Part shown: positions 21,539-30,940 of the stretch, piece by piece | Layout of the letters: every line of letters begins with the position of its first letter | How positions within the stretch are numbered: the stretch's first letter is position 1 | DNA from: Lysobacteraceae bacterium | Lineage (GTDB): Bacteria > Pseudomonadota > Gammaproteobacteria > Xanthomonadales > Xanthomonadaceae | NCBI GenBank assembly: GCA_008015095.1 | Contig: SSEV01000016.1 | Location: forward strand, 1 to 57,247 | Direction of reading: 5' to 3' | Length of the DNA: 57,247 nucleotides | Position numbers and translations under genes: made by a program | The notes under the pieces: model-generated | What the model was told of the DNA's origin: nothing | What the model saw: the letters and a program-made list of their open reading frames with translations, nothing else | Databases searched by the model: none

Positions 21539-21817
21539 CTACGCCCGGCTATCGAAATTGACGCCGCATCCGGGGCAGAAATCGGGCTTGTGCATGCTGC
21601 TCAAGACTTGCCCAAGCCGTGCCCCGCACATTGGGCATTTCACGAAGAACAGGATGTAGAGAACCGAGCCAGCAAAACCGATGAACGGGATGGAGAACCA
21701 TGCCGGGTTGATACTGTTTTTGAAGAAAAACAGGCAGCCTGCAAGAACAAGCCAGCACCCGAAAGCGACGGCGCGGGCCTTGAACATCTGAGATTTGAGT
21801 TGGTCGCGTATTGTCAT
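21539..21817 (-). CDS. Small 2-TM protein with C-terminal zinc-ribbon-like cysteines
   Basis: Two hydrophobic segments, then CPMCGARL...FCPGCGVNF. Confidence 0.6.
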   Translation of the reverse strand: MTIRDQLKSQMFKARAVAFGCWLVLAGCLFFFKNSINPAWFSIPFIGFAGSVLYILFFVKCPMCGARLGQVLSSMHKPDFCPGCGVNFDSRA

Positions 21818-21886
21818 AGTGCAAGCCGGATGATGAGTAGATCCCGGAATGAGGCGCCCGGACCGGGTGGCGAATCGGCTACGTCG

Positions 21887-22480
21887 TCAGAAGCTGGCGC
21901 GAACCGCCATGCTGTTCACGAAACAGCGAGCCGCATGGAGACGGCGAGTCAAAAAACGACCCGCGTGGTCGCTTTTCAAGGCCGTCCCGGAATTCTGGGC
22001 CTGCCCTTCGATACTCGTCAATTCCGTGCCGCATACGCAGAGAAAACGGACAAGATCGGCGAACATTCGGCTGCACGCGAGGCCTTGCGAGATCAAGCGA
22101 CACCGCCAAAACCGCCAGCCTCTATAGCCCGTATAGAGCAGTCCCGCCATAAACAAGAATCCGAAGATCAGCTTGTTGCACCGGGCCAACCATAGCGGCA
22201 GGTAGATGTTGAAGTTGTCCTCTCGCTCGTCCGTATAGCGGCCCGCAAGATCCGTCAGCGGGCAGCGCCGCCGGTTGATCAGCAGCACGAGCACTTCGAA
22301 GAGCACGAGCACTTCGAAGAGCACGAGCACTTCGAAGAGCACGACCCCGGCGAAAACAGCGGCTGCCTCAAACCAACCAAAATGCGCCGCAACGGGAACG
22401 GCGAGAATGCACACCACGAAGAACGCCCATACCACTGTGTAGATGAGTTTGATCGCCGCGAGCGCGGGGCCCTTGCGCAT
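21887..22480 (-). CDS. Small integral membrane protein containing tandem LFEVLV repeats
   Basis: MRKGPALAAIKLIYTVVWAFFVVCILAVPVAAHFGWF...VVLFEVLVLFEVLVLFEVLVLLINRRRCPLTDLAGRYTDE; 3' boundary uncertain. Confidence 0.55.
   Translation of the reverse strand: MRKGPALAAIKLIYTVVWAFFVVCILAVPVAAHFGWFEAAAVFAGVVLFEVLVLFEVLVLFEVLVLLINRRRCPLTDLAGRYTDEREDNFNIYLPLWLARCNKLIFGFLFMAGLLYTGYRGWRFWRCRLISQGLACSRMFADLVRFLCVCGTELTSIEGQAQNSGTALKSDHAGRFLTRRLHAARCFVNSMAVRASF
22284..22344. repeat. 18-bp tandem repeat, about 3.4 copies
   Basis: agcacgagcacttcgaag at 22284, 22302 and 22320 plus partial agcacga. Confidence 0.95.
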
Positions 22481-22663
22481 CGGACCATCCCTCCCGGCCT
22501 GACACGAGGACTCTATCCGGATGTTTTCGGCTGCCGCAGAAGCGCTTCGGCAGGAAACGCCATCCTGCTGTGGGATTAGCGCCAAACACGGCGGATTGAC
22601 GCGCAAACATCGCTGCGGTTTTTGGCGATCGACACTCTTTGCTGACGGGCCTCAAGACCCACC

Positions 22664-23479
22664 CTATGCTCGCTTCATCACGGCATGGGCGGCGTAATGG
22701 GCGAAGTACCAGCTCGCGCGGAATGGATCGAGACCCTCGACCTTGCGATAGATATCCCATTGCCAACGCGCGGCCTTGCGCTTGTCGGCGGAGAGCGAAC
22801 CGGTGCGCACCAGATAATCGGCCAGCGGCGCATCCTCGGGCACTCGGCGGGCGATGCCGGCGCGACGCACCATTTGCAGCCAGAACACGTAGTCCTCATG
22901 GCCGATCTTGCGGAAGCGCCCATCGCCGAGGGCGCGGTCGTACATGCCGGTGAGATTGCCGATTCGATTGCTCTTGAGCATATCGGCATAACTGGCCTGC
23001 AGCGGCGGTCGCACGAGCGACAAGGTATTGCCGGCTTCGTCGAAACGGCGATAACCGGTGTAGCTGACCAAGGTGCCGGTGACGGCCATGTGCGCGAGCT
23101 GGCGTTCGATTTTCTGCGGCGCCCAGCGATCATCGCTGTCGAGAAAAGCGATGTGCGTCCCCGTCGCCGCTTCGATGCCGGCGTTGCGCGCCGCGGCCAC
23201 GCCGCCGTTCTGCGCCATGCGGATCGGCGCCACGCAAGCCTCGCGCGCCGCTGCTTCGCGGATCATTTCCCAGGTCGCATCGCGTGAGCAGTCGTCGATC
23301 ACCAGCAGTTCGATGTCGGCATAGGTCTGCGCGAACACCGACTCCATCGACGCCTGCAGCGTCGCTGCGGCGTTGTAGGCCGGCATGATCACGCTGACTC
23401 GCGGCGCGCTCATGGCGCGCGCGTCGGAAAAGTGCGGGTCGCGCGCGGGAACGGCGCCCGCTTCGGCTGAGGATGTCAT
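22664..23479 (-). CDS. Family 2 glycosyltransferase
   Basis: VSVIMPAYNAAATLQASMESVFAQTYADIELLVIDDCSRDAT, FLDSDDRW. Confidence 0.9.
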   Translation of the reverse strand: MTSSAEAGAVPARDPHFSDARAMSAPRVSVIMPAYNAAATLQASMESVFAQTYADIELLVIDDCSRDATWEMIREAAAREACVAPIRMAQNGGVAAARNAGIEAATGTHIAFLDSDDRWAPQKIERQLAHMAVTGTLVSYTGYRRFDEAGNTLSLVRPPLQASYADMLKSNRIGNLTGMYDRALGDGRFRKIGHEDYVFWLQMVRRAGIARRVPEDAPLADYLVRTGSLSADKRKAARWQWDIYRKVEGLDPFRASWYFAHYAAHAVMKRA

Positions 23480-24702
23480 GCCGGCTGCGCCTTTCGCGCG
23501 CCAGCCCACGACGACTTGGGTGGCGGCAACAGGTAGTCGCGATAGCGGCCAGGGTCGCCGGTCTCGCCAGCCTCGGCGGCCTTGATGATGTTGTAGGCTT
23601 CGCGCGCGGTCACGTAGTGCAGAACATGCCGCCGGCCATCGTTGTAGGCGCTTTCGAGATAACGATGCATGGCGTCGACGGGTTCGCCGAGCAACGTATC
23701 GATATCGTGCTCCTGGGTGCCATGGGTGTGGATCTTCACGAACACCCACTCCGGCCTCCCTTCGACATGAATTCCGGTTTTCACCCACAGGTCGACGCGG
23801 GCCTGCGTCGGCGGGCAGTTCTTGCGTACGTCTGCGTTCTCGATGCTCGGAACCAGGCCTTTCTTGCGTTCGCGCCAGTTGATGCCGATCGGTCCCTGCA
23901 CGATCATCAGATCGCCGCTTGCGCCGACGCCGACCTTCACCGGAGTGCCGCTATCGTGCGACTTCGGCGCCTGCGGATCATCGGTGGCGTAGTAGATGCG
24001 GTTGACGGCAGCGGTCTGGGTATCGCTGGGCGCGGACGGCAAGGTGAAATCGGCGTAGCAGCCCAATTCGCGCAGCAGGATCAGTTCGTTATTCAGTCCG
24101 CACCAGCGGCCGTCGGCGCGCGAATTGTCCAGGCACCAATTGCCATGGATGAAGCCGAAGCGCAATTCGCCGCTGTCAGGGTCGCGCGGCAGCGCGCCGT
24201 GTTTGTCGTGGAGAGTGCGGCAGAACCGTGCGATCGAAGCGCGGAAATTCTGCTCGGTATCGTTGTCGTGGTGCAGATGCACTTCGATCTCGCCGAAACC
24301 GTCGGCGCACAGTGCTGCCAGCTTGTCGAGATGCTCCTCGGCGTATTCCTCTTCCGGATAGAAAAAGCTGTGCTGCGGTGGCCTGCCGTCGGCATCGCGA
24401 TGCCGCGAGGCCATGGCTCGGTATTCGGCGCACCAGCGATCGACGCGACGACGCTGCGTAGCGAGGTCGCCGCCCTTCCACATCGGCTCGAAATGGTCGA
24501 CGAAGCAGAACATCACATGCACCGGACCATCCGTGGCCTTGGGCGGACTGCGACGCAGATAGTCGCGCCACCAGAGGTGGATATTGCGCTTGCGCACCAC
24601 GCGCGACAGCAACGCGAGGCAGACGCCGCCAAGCGCGAAGATCAATACGATCGCCAACGCGAGCATGGGCATTCCCGACGCCCCTTCCGTGACCGCGTTC
24701 AA
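23476..24702 (-). CDS. Membrane-anchored protein with possible deacetylase/glycosidase-like barrel, EPS-associated
   Basis: N-terminal TM; MFCFVDHFEPMW, EVHLHHDND, FVKIHTHGTQEHD; sits between EPS genes. Confidence 0.6.
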   Translation of the reverse strand: MNAVTEGASGMPMLALAIVLIFALGGVCLALLSRVVRKRNIHLWWRDYLRRSPPKATDGPVHVMFCFVDHFEPMWKGGDLATQRRRVDRWCAEYRAMASRHRDADGRPPQHSFFYPEEEYAEEHLDKLAALCADGFGEIEVHLHHDNDTEQNFRASIARFCRTLHDKHGALPRDPDSGELRFGFIHGNWCLDNSRADGRWCGLNNELILLRELGCYADFTLPSAPSDTQTAAVNRIYYATDDPQAPKSHDSGTPVKVGVGASGDLMIVQGPIGINWRERKKGLVPSIENADVRKNCPPTQARVDLWVKTGIHVEGRPEWVFVKIHTHGTQEHDIDTLLGEPVDAMHRYLESAYNDGRRHVLHYVTAREAYNIIKAAEAGETGDPGRYRDYLLPPPKSSWAGARKAQPA

Positions 24703-24813
24703 TCCGGACTCCCGTCATCCCGAACGTTATTTATTCGCGCCGCATTCATTCGCATATCCTCCGATCCGTATGCTCCCCGCGCCGCATATGGCCACCGCAT
24801 CCCGAACCGCATT

Positions 24814-25494
24814 TCAATCGCCCCTCGGCAGCGTTTCGAAGGAAAAGCCCGCGGCCGCCCACTCCGGCAGCATCGTTTCCAGCACCCGTATCGAAAGATC
24901 GCTGTCGTCGTGCAACAGCAAGATCTCACCCGCGCGCGGCGGATAGCGGCGCGCCGAGGCGATCAATTCGGCCGCCGGCCGCCGGCTGTAATCAAGGCTG
25001 TCGTAGGACCAATACGCGATCCGGCGCCCATTGCGGACGCAATCGAACAGCATCGGACGCGGCATCACCCCGCGTGGCGGGCGAAAATCGTGGCGGCTGC
25101 GGCCATCGAATCCGGTCAACAGCTTGTCGGTTCTATCGATCTCTTCGCGCTGCGCGGCCAGATCCAGACGCTCGAATTGCGGATGACTCCAGGAATGGTT
25201 GCCGAGGTCGTGGCCTTCGCGCACGATCCGCGAGACGAGATCCGGGTACCGCTCCGCCTGTTGTCCGATCAGGAAGAACGTCGCGCGCGCACGATGCTTG
25301 GCCAGCAGATCGAGCAGCGTCGGCGTGTGCTCGGGATGCGGGCCGTCGTCGAAGGTGAGGTGCATACGGCGGCCGGTGCGCGAACCGCGGGTCATCACCC
25401 ATCCGTTCGGCAGCCAGCGCAGAACCTGTAGTTTTTTCGGGTGCGGCGTCATCGTATTCCGTGATCTGAGGAGTCCTGGCCGATACGTCCGCAT
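24814..25494 (-). CDS. Polysaccharide deacetylase (NodB/CE4)
   Basis: HLTFDDGPHPEHT, LGNHSWSHPQ, RPPRGV, LLLHDD motifs. Confidence 0.9.
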   Translation of the reverse strand: MRTYRPGLLRSRNTMTPHPKKLQVLRWLPNGWVMTRGSRTGRRMHLTFDDGPHPEHTPTLLDLLAKHRARATFFLIGQQAERYPDLVSRIVREGHDLGNHSWSHPQFERLDLAAQREEIDRTDKLLTGFDGRSRHDFRPPRGVMPRPMLFDCVRNGRRIAYWSYDSLDYSRRPAAELIASARRYPPRAGEILLLHDDSDLSIRVLETMLPEWAAAGFSFETLPRGD

Positions 25495-25570
25495 CGGGAT
25501 GGATCGGGATGCATATGAATCGCGAGCGGCATCGGTGCGGCGGCTCGGTCTCTGGCCGAATCAGGCATGG

Positions 25571-26698
25571 TCATGCGCTGGCCTCACCCCGATACAGAGC
25601 GTCGTAACGACGCGCCATGGTCGCGATCGACGCCTCGCGCAGCGCCCACTCGCGGCTGGCGGCCCCCATGCGCATTGTCTCTGCGGGATCGTCGATCAAG
25701 GCCTGCATCGCGATGGAAAACGCCTCGGCCGCACCCGACGGCACGACTTTGCCGTTACGCCCGTCGACCACGATCTCGCGGTTGCCGCCGACGTCGGTCG
25801 CGACGATCGGCAGGCCGCTGGCGCAGGCTTCAAGCAGGGCCATCGAATAGCCTTCGCTTTTCGAGGACAACGCGAACAGATCGAAGCCGGGCAGCAATCG
25901 GCGGACATCATCGCGGTCGCCGAGAAAACGCACTGCCGTTCCGATGCCCAATGCGGAAACCTCGGCTTCCAGCGCAGCGCGCAACGGGCCATCGCCCACC
26001 AGCACCAGAGCGGTATCCGCGCGTTCGGCGTGCAAGCGGGCGAACGCACGCAACAACATCGATTGGTCCTTGACCGGGTTGAGCCTGCCGACCGTGCCGA
26101 TCAGACGCGTCTGCGCGGCGAAGCCCAGGATCGAACGCAGCGCCGCCCGCGTCTGCGCATCCGCGGGCGAGAAACGATCGATCCGAATCCCGTTGGGCAC
26201 CGCAGTCAGCGCCTCGCGTGGGCGCACGCCCTGCGCGGCGAAGCGCTGCCGCGCCGCCTCGCATACCGCCGCAACGCGGTGGGTGCGCGACATGGCGCGC
26301 CGATACAGCCATTCGCCGCGGCTGCGCGGCTTCGTCGCGCCCATCCCGTGGCGGGTGTTGATCACCCGCATCGGCGGCAAACCGAAAGCCGCGAGTACCG
26401 CGTGATAATGCGCATTGGCGTTGTGCGTATGCAACACCGCGCCAGGGGCTGCGCGTAACCATGCGCGCAGGCGGCGCAGCGCCGAGAAGTCCGCGCCGCC
26501 GCGTTTTTCGCAGGCTCGCACCTCGATGCCGGCGGAGGTCAATTCGGACGCCAGCGCTCCGGTTTCGTACAGACAGGCCACGCGGCAACGATGGCCAGCT
26601 TCGCGCTGGGCCAAGGCCAGATCGATCACCATGCGCTCCAGGCCGCCGCGTTCGAGATTCTCGACCACGTGCGAGATGTGCAGCGTCGTCGCGCTCAT
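25571..26698 (-). CDS. Family 4 glycosyltransferase
   Basis: VVENLERGGLERMVIDLA, GRLNPVKDQSMLLRAFA, SSKSEGYSMALLEACASGLPIVATDVGGN. Confidence 0.92.
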   Translation of the reverse strand: MSATTLHISHVVENLERGGLERMVIDLALAQREAGHRCRVACLYETGALASELTSAGIEVRACEKRGGADFSALRRLRAWLRAAPGAVLHTHNANAHYHAVLAAFGLPPMRVINTRHGMGATKPRSRGEWLYRRAMSRTHRVAAVCEAARQRFAAQGVRPREALTAVPNGIRIDRFSPADAQTRAALRSILGFAAQTRLIGTVGRLNPVKDQSMLLRAFARLHAERADTALVLVGDGPLRAALEAEVSALGIGTAVRFLGDRDDVRRLLPGFDLFALSSKSEGYSMALLEACASGLPIVATDVGGNREIVVDGRNGKVVPSGAAEAFSIAMQALIDDPAETMRMGAASREWALREASIATMARRYDALYRGEASA

Positions 26699-28053
26699 GC
26701 CGGCAACTCGCAGACGGTGACCCGGCGTTTGCCGCTCGCAGTCAGGGCGATGGCGTCGACAGTTTCGAATTCGATCGCGACATCATCGCCCGCGACCTTA
26801 CGGATGCCATCGACGATCACGGCATGAACCGACGGATCGTAATTCGTATCCGGCACCAGGCGCACAAGCAGGACATCATGCTCGCGCTGGACCACCTGAT
26901 ACTGTTTCACGCCGGTGACCGGCAGGAATACGTAGACGATGTATTCGCCTGGCACCAACCGCCCGTCGCGCAGGCGCAACGCATCGAGCTTGCGCCCGTC
27001 CACCTTCGCCAGCTTCGGCAGCGTGCGACCGCAGCTGCAGGCCGCGGCGCCCGGCGTGCCCAGGTCGCCATTGGCGTAACGCATCAAGGGCATGCCGTAG
27101 TTGTGCAGGTCGGTGATGATCAGTTCCGAAGGACCGTTCGCATCGGCGCCGGGCAAGGGGCCGAATTCGACATGGAGATGATCGATGTTCAGATGCAGGC
27201 CGTCGTGCGCTTCGCATTCGGAAGCGACCAGCATGAATTCGCGGCAGCCGTAGGTGTCGAAAGCCGGCGCGCCGAACACGCGCCGCAACACGTCGCGCTG
27301 ATGCGGATGCAGGGATTCTGCGGCCCCGAGCAGGCGTTGCGGATGGTGGATGCCGTAGCCGTTGCGCTCGATCCACTGCGCCAGTTCCACCAGCGGCCCG
27401 ACGTAGGCGATGATGGTTTCGGGTTTGAAGCGGTTGATGGCGGCCGCGTACTCGGCCATCCGCTGCTCGTTCATGTCGAATGCGTTGAGCATGCTGCGGT
27501 TGAAGGCCGCGTGATACAGGCGGTCCTTGAACAACGCGAACCCGGCGGGCGCCGCGACCGGCGCACCCCACAAATATGTCGTGCGCTGACCGAGATGCGC
27601 GCCGGCCCAGGCATAGCCGCGAAACATCACCGCGATCCGACGCTCGTAGCTCTCGCGGGTATAGCCGAAACGCAACGGCTCGCCGGTCGAGCCGCCGGTG
27701 GCCTTGAAATACAAATGGTCGCGGAACGCGGGGGCAATCATCGCTTCGGCGCGGGCGCGGATCAGCGGCTTGGTCAGCACCGGCAGGCGCGCATAGTCTT
27801 CGCGGCTGCGGATCTCGTCCGGCGAGCCGAGGCCCGCTTCGCCCCACCATTCGCGGTACAGCGGCACCTGCTCCCAACAATGCGCGATCAGCGCCTTGAG
27901 CTTGCGCCATTGCAGCGCCGCCAATTCGTCCGCGGAACGCCACTGCTGCGATTCGTACTCGCGCAGGTAGCGCAAAGTGTCGCGGCGGCGCAGGCCGGAT
28001 TCGTACGCCGGATAGAGCACGCGGCGGAACAACGGTTCGTAAAGATCCTTCAT
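26695..28053 (-). CDS. PaaK/CapK-like adenylate-forming enzyme
   Basis: KATGGSTGEPLRFGYTRESYERR; ELIITDLHNYGMPLMRYANGDLG. Confidence 0.85.
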   Translation of the reverse strand: MKDLYEPLFRRVLYPAYESGLRRRDTLRYLREYESQQWRSADELAALQWRKLKALIAHCWEQVPLYREWWGEAGLGSPDEIRSREDYARLPVLTKPLIRARAEAMIAPAFRDHLYFKATGGSTGEPLRFGYTRESYERRIAVMFRGYAWAGAHLGQRTTYLWGAPVAAPAGFALFKDRLYHAAFNRSMLNAFDMNEQRMAEYAAAINRFKPETIIAYVGPLVELAQWIERNGYGIHHPQRLLGAAESLHPHQRDVLRRVFGAPAFDTYGCREFMLVASECEAHDGLHLNIDHLHVEFGPLPGADANGPSELIITDLHNYGMPLMRYANGDLGTPGAAACSCGRTLPKLAKVDGRKLDALRLRDGRLVPGEYIVYVFLPVTGVKQYQVVQREHDVLLVRLVPDTNYDPSVHAVIVDGIRKVAGDDVAIEFETVDAIALTASGKRRVTVCELPA

Positions 28054-29600
28054 TACGGCGCCTCCACGCGCAAACGCGCCCAATCCAGCAACCGCGTACC
28101 GAAGCGCGGATATCCTTTCAACAGACGTTGATGGAGATGTCGCATATAGTCGATGTCGTTCGCGGTCCAACAGCGCAGCCAAAGCGTCAGCGGCAGATAC
28201 AAGGTCGCGCCGAGCATGGCGCCGACCGCGATTTCGGCCAGCGGCGGCAGATGGTGGTGAACCAGAAGCAGCGGGCAGGCGGCGATCGCGCTCGCCAGGA
28301 TCGTGCGCGATAACCGTCCCCAATCCAGGCTGGCGCCGCTTTCGCGGATCGCCAGCGCCGTGTAGGTGAAGGCGTTCACCAGCGACACCACCGCGAATGC
28401 GATCAGCGCACCGCGCAGCCCGTCGAAATGGATCAGCACCGCATCGAGGGTGATCTTCAGCACGCCGCAGACCATCAGCAGCAACAGCACGGCGCGCTGG
28501 CGGTCGGCGCTGATCAGCAGGCTGGAACCCGCTTGCGCGGAAGCGGTCAATGCGGCGCCGGCGAGACACACCGAGAAAGCGATCGAAGCCTCCTCGTATT
28601 CATGCCCATAAAGCAGATCAACCAGCGGATCGGACAACACGATGCCGAAAGCGACCAGCGGCGCCGCCAGCAGCATCAAGTAGGCGGTCGAAGCGGCGTA
28701 ACGATACCCGGCGACCTCGCGGCCCTGGCTGAGCGCGTTGGCCATCATCGGCAGCAGCAAGGCGCCGAACACGCCTGGCACCAGCGCCGCTGCGCCGCTG
28801 GCGAGCTGATAACCGACCTTGAACTGCCCGGCCGCGTGCGAGTCGGCATAGGCGTTGAGGAACAGAATCTCGATCTCGCTGGCGGCGATGAAACCGACGG
28901 TGACGATCAACGTGCTGTAAAGCATCTGCCGGCGCACCCGCGGCACCAGTTCGGGCGGCAACGCCGGAAGATTCTCGCCAGGCGGCAGCAGCTTCTCGAC
29001 CTGGGAACGCGACATTCCGTAGAACATCACGCCTGAAACCAGGAAGACCAGCAACAACCACTCCACCGGCAAATCGAGCAACCAGACCGCGGCCACCATC
29101 GCCAGGTTCACCGGCGTGGACACCAGGGCGACCATCGCGTTGATCCGGAAATCCTCAAGGCCCTTGGCGATGCCGATGTTGAACATGTAACCGGCGCGCA
29201 ACGCGACCGCCAGCGCCAGGAAGGCGAACAGCATGCCGTGATGGAAACCTGGCGCGACATGACTGCCGGCCAACCACAGCGCCAGCCCGCCGATCACGAT
29301 CACGATCGCGAGAAACCCGCGCTGCGCGCGGCGCAAATAGGCGACCAGAGGACGCACCTGGCTTTCGCGGTCGGCGCCGCGCAGTTCGGCGACGAACTTG
29401 ATCGCCGCGCTCGCCGTGCCGGAATTGACCGCGGCCACGCCCATGCCGACCAGCCAGATCACCGCACTGTAGGCGCCGAAGCCTTCCGGTCCCAGATGCC
29501 GGGCGATGATGATCGAGGTCAGCATGCCAAGCGCGAATTCGGTGTACATCGCCACCGACGAGAACATGGTGTTGCGGAGCGTGCGCGCGCGAAGATTCAT
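28053..29600 (-). CDS. Oligosaccharide flippase (Wzx/MATE-like)
   Basis: MNLRARTLRNTMFSSVAMYTEFALGMLTSIIIARHLGPEGFGAYSAVIW; multiple TM segments. Confidence 0.88.
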   Translation of the reverse strand: MNLRARTLRNTMFSSVAMYTEFALGMLTSIIIARHLGPEGFGAYSAVIWLVGMGVAAVNSGTASAAIKFVAELRGADRESQVRPLVAYLRRAQRGFLAIVIVIGGLALWLAGSHVAPGFHHGMLFAFLALAVALRAGYMFNIGIAKGLEDFRINAMVALVSTPVNLAMVAAVWLLDLPVEWLLLVFLVSGVMFYGMSRSQVEKLLPPGENLPALPPELVPRVRRQMLYSTLIVTVGFIAASEIEILFLNAYADSHAAGQFKVGYQLASGAAALVPGVFGALLLPMMANALSQGREVAGYRYAASTAYLMLLAAPLVAFGIVLSDPLVDLLYGHEYEEASIAFSVCLAGAALTASAQAGSSLLISADRQRAVLLLLMVCGVLKITLDAVLIHFDGLRGALIAFAVVSLVNAFTYTALAIRESGASLDWGRLSRTILASAIAACPLLLVHHHLPPLAEIAVGAMLGATLYLPLTLWLRCWTANDIDYMRHLHQRLLKGYPRFGTRLLDWARLRVEAP

Positions 29601-30931
29601 TGCATCACCAGCAGGATCTTCACGACCACGTAAAGGCCGATCGCACCGCCGACGCCGACGATCGGCCAGATGATCGCTTCCTGCGACAGGGAAAACTCCG
29701 GAAGTTGCGGCGCATACTGACGCATGTTGGTGTAATGCGCCACCACGAGCGCCGCCAGAAGGTACAGGATCACCACATAGCTGCGGCTGAGGAAGAACGC
29801 GCAGATGAAGAATCCGGCGAGTGACAGCAGCAGCGTGAGCGAGATCTTCCGCCCCTCTTCGATCACCTCCTGCTGCGCGGCGAATTCCTCGATCTCGGCC
29901 GCAGCCTCCGCATCGCCGTCGGCCGCGGCGGCTTCCAGGTCTTCGGGCCAATCTTCGTGGACGAGGTGCTCGCGCGAAGCCGCCCACATCATCCGGAAGC
30001 AATAGATCACGAACGCCAGCCATAGAGTGAAACCGATGATGCCGGTCTCGGCCAGGATGAGCACGAAGGAATTGTGCGCAGTGAGATGGTGATAGTCCGA
30101 ATACATATCCGGTCCGACGCCCAGGATCGGGTGCTCACGGAACATCTGCAGTCCCTCGTACCAGGAGTCGACACGCCCCTGCGCCGAGGCTTCCTCGACA
30201 TCGATCTCGCTGAAACGGGACGGTAACGCCAGCAACGCGCCAGCGCCCATCAGCCCGAGCACGCCAGCCACGACGACACCGCGGGTCTGCCAGATGTAAA
30301 TGCCCATCGTGGCGAGCATGCCCAGCAGCGAGCCGCGCGAATCGGTGAGATAGACCCCATACACCAGGATCCCCGCGACGATCCGCCAGAACAGCCGTTT
30401 CAATCCGGAGACGCGACTGCTGAGATAGACCGCCATCGGCACGCATGCGACGAACAACAGGCCCAGGTCGTTCGGATCGTTGAAGATGCCGACGTACTGG
30501 ATGCGTGTGCCCTGTGACAACTCCATGCCGGTCCAGCCCAACCCGGTCTGCTTCTGCTCGATCCCGTGGAGCGACAGCACCGCCGCGCAAACCGAGAACA
30601 GCGCCATCATCTTCAGCACCCGCTCGCGACGATCGATCCCGTTGGCGAAGACCACGAACGCCAGCACCACCGGCGCGAACTTCTCGAACTGTTTGATCGC
30701 CCCGCCGGCCCAGCCGTTGAAGACGTGCGACACCATCAGCACGAACAGGAACACCAGCATGATCGGATACTGCGGCGCCTCGAAATTCTTGCGCGGGGAC
30801 AGCATCCAGAATCCGGCGGCGATCAGCAACGCGATCGGCTGCAGCGGCAGACCGATACTGTCGATCAGTTGCGGATAATCCTGTGGTCGGATCAACACCA
30901 ACAGCAGGTAGACGATCATCGCCGTGAACAT
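29597..30931 (-). CDS. O-antigen ligase/polymerase-like (Wzy/WaaL-type) membrane protein
   Basis: Multi-TM; FNDPNDLGLLF, LTDSRGSLLGML, GVGPDMYSDYHHLTAHNSFVLILAETGIIGF. Confidence 0.88.
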   Translation of the reverse strand: MFTAMIVYLLLVLIRPQDYPQLIDSIGLPLQPIALLIAAGFWMLSPRKNFEAPQYPIMLVFLFVLMVSHVFNGWAGGAIKQFEKFAPVVLAFVVFANGIDRRERVLKMMALFSVCAAVLSLHGIEQKQTGLGWTGMELSQGTRIQYVGIFNDPNDLGLLFVACVPMAVYLSSRVSGLKRLFWRIVAGILVYGVYLTDSRGSLLGMLATMGIYIWQTRGVVVAGVLGLMGAGALLALPSRFSEIDVEEASAQGRVDSWYEGLQMFREHPILGVGPDMYSDYHHLTAHNSFVLILAETGIIGFTLWLAFVIYCFRMMWAASREHLVHEDWPEDLEAAAADGDAEAAAEIEEFAAQQEVIEEGRKISLTLLLSLAGFFICAFFLSRSYVVILYLLAALVVAHYTNMRQYAPQLPEFSLSQEAIIWPIVGVGGAIGLYVVVKILLVMQ

Positions 30932-30940
30932 GAGGTCCGC

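Noticed and set aside
21505-21560. ggggcccgcgtagctcag segment resembling a tRNA 5' end
   Set aside because: Cannot be folded by eye into D, anticodon and T arms; no T-loop GGTTCRA-like sequence in the right place
23473-25431. 652-aa + strand ORF antisense to deacetylase and GT genes
   Set aside because: No recognisable domains; antisense frame of well-supported minus-strand genes
26461-28131. 556-aa + strand ORF
   Set aside because: Antisense to PaaK/CapK-like gene; composition is that of a shadow frame
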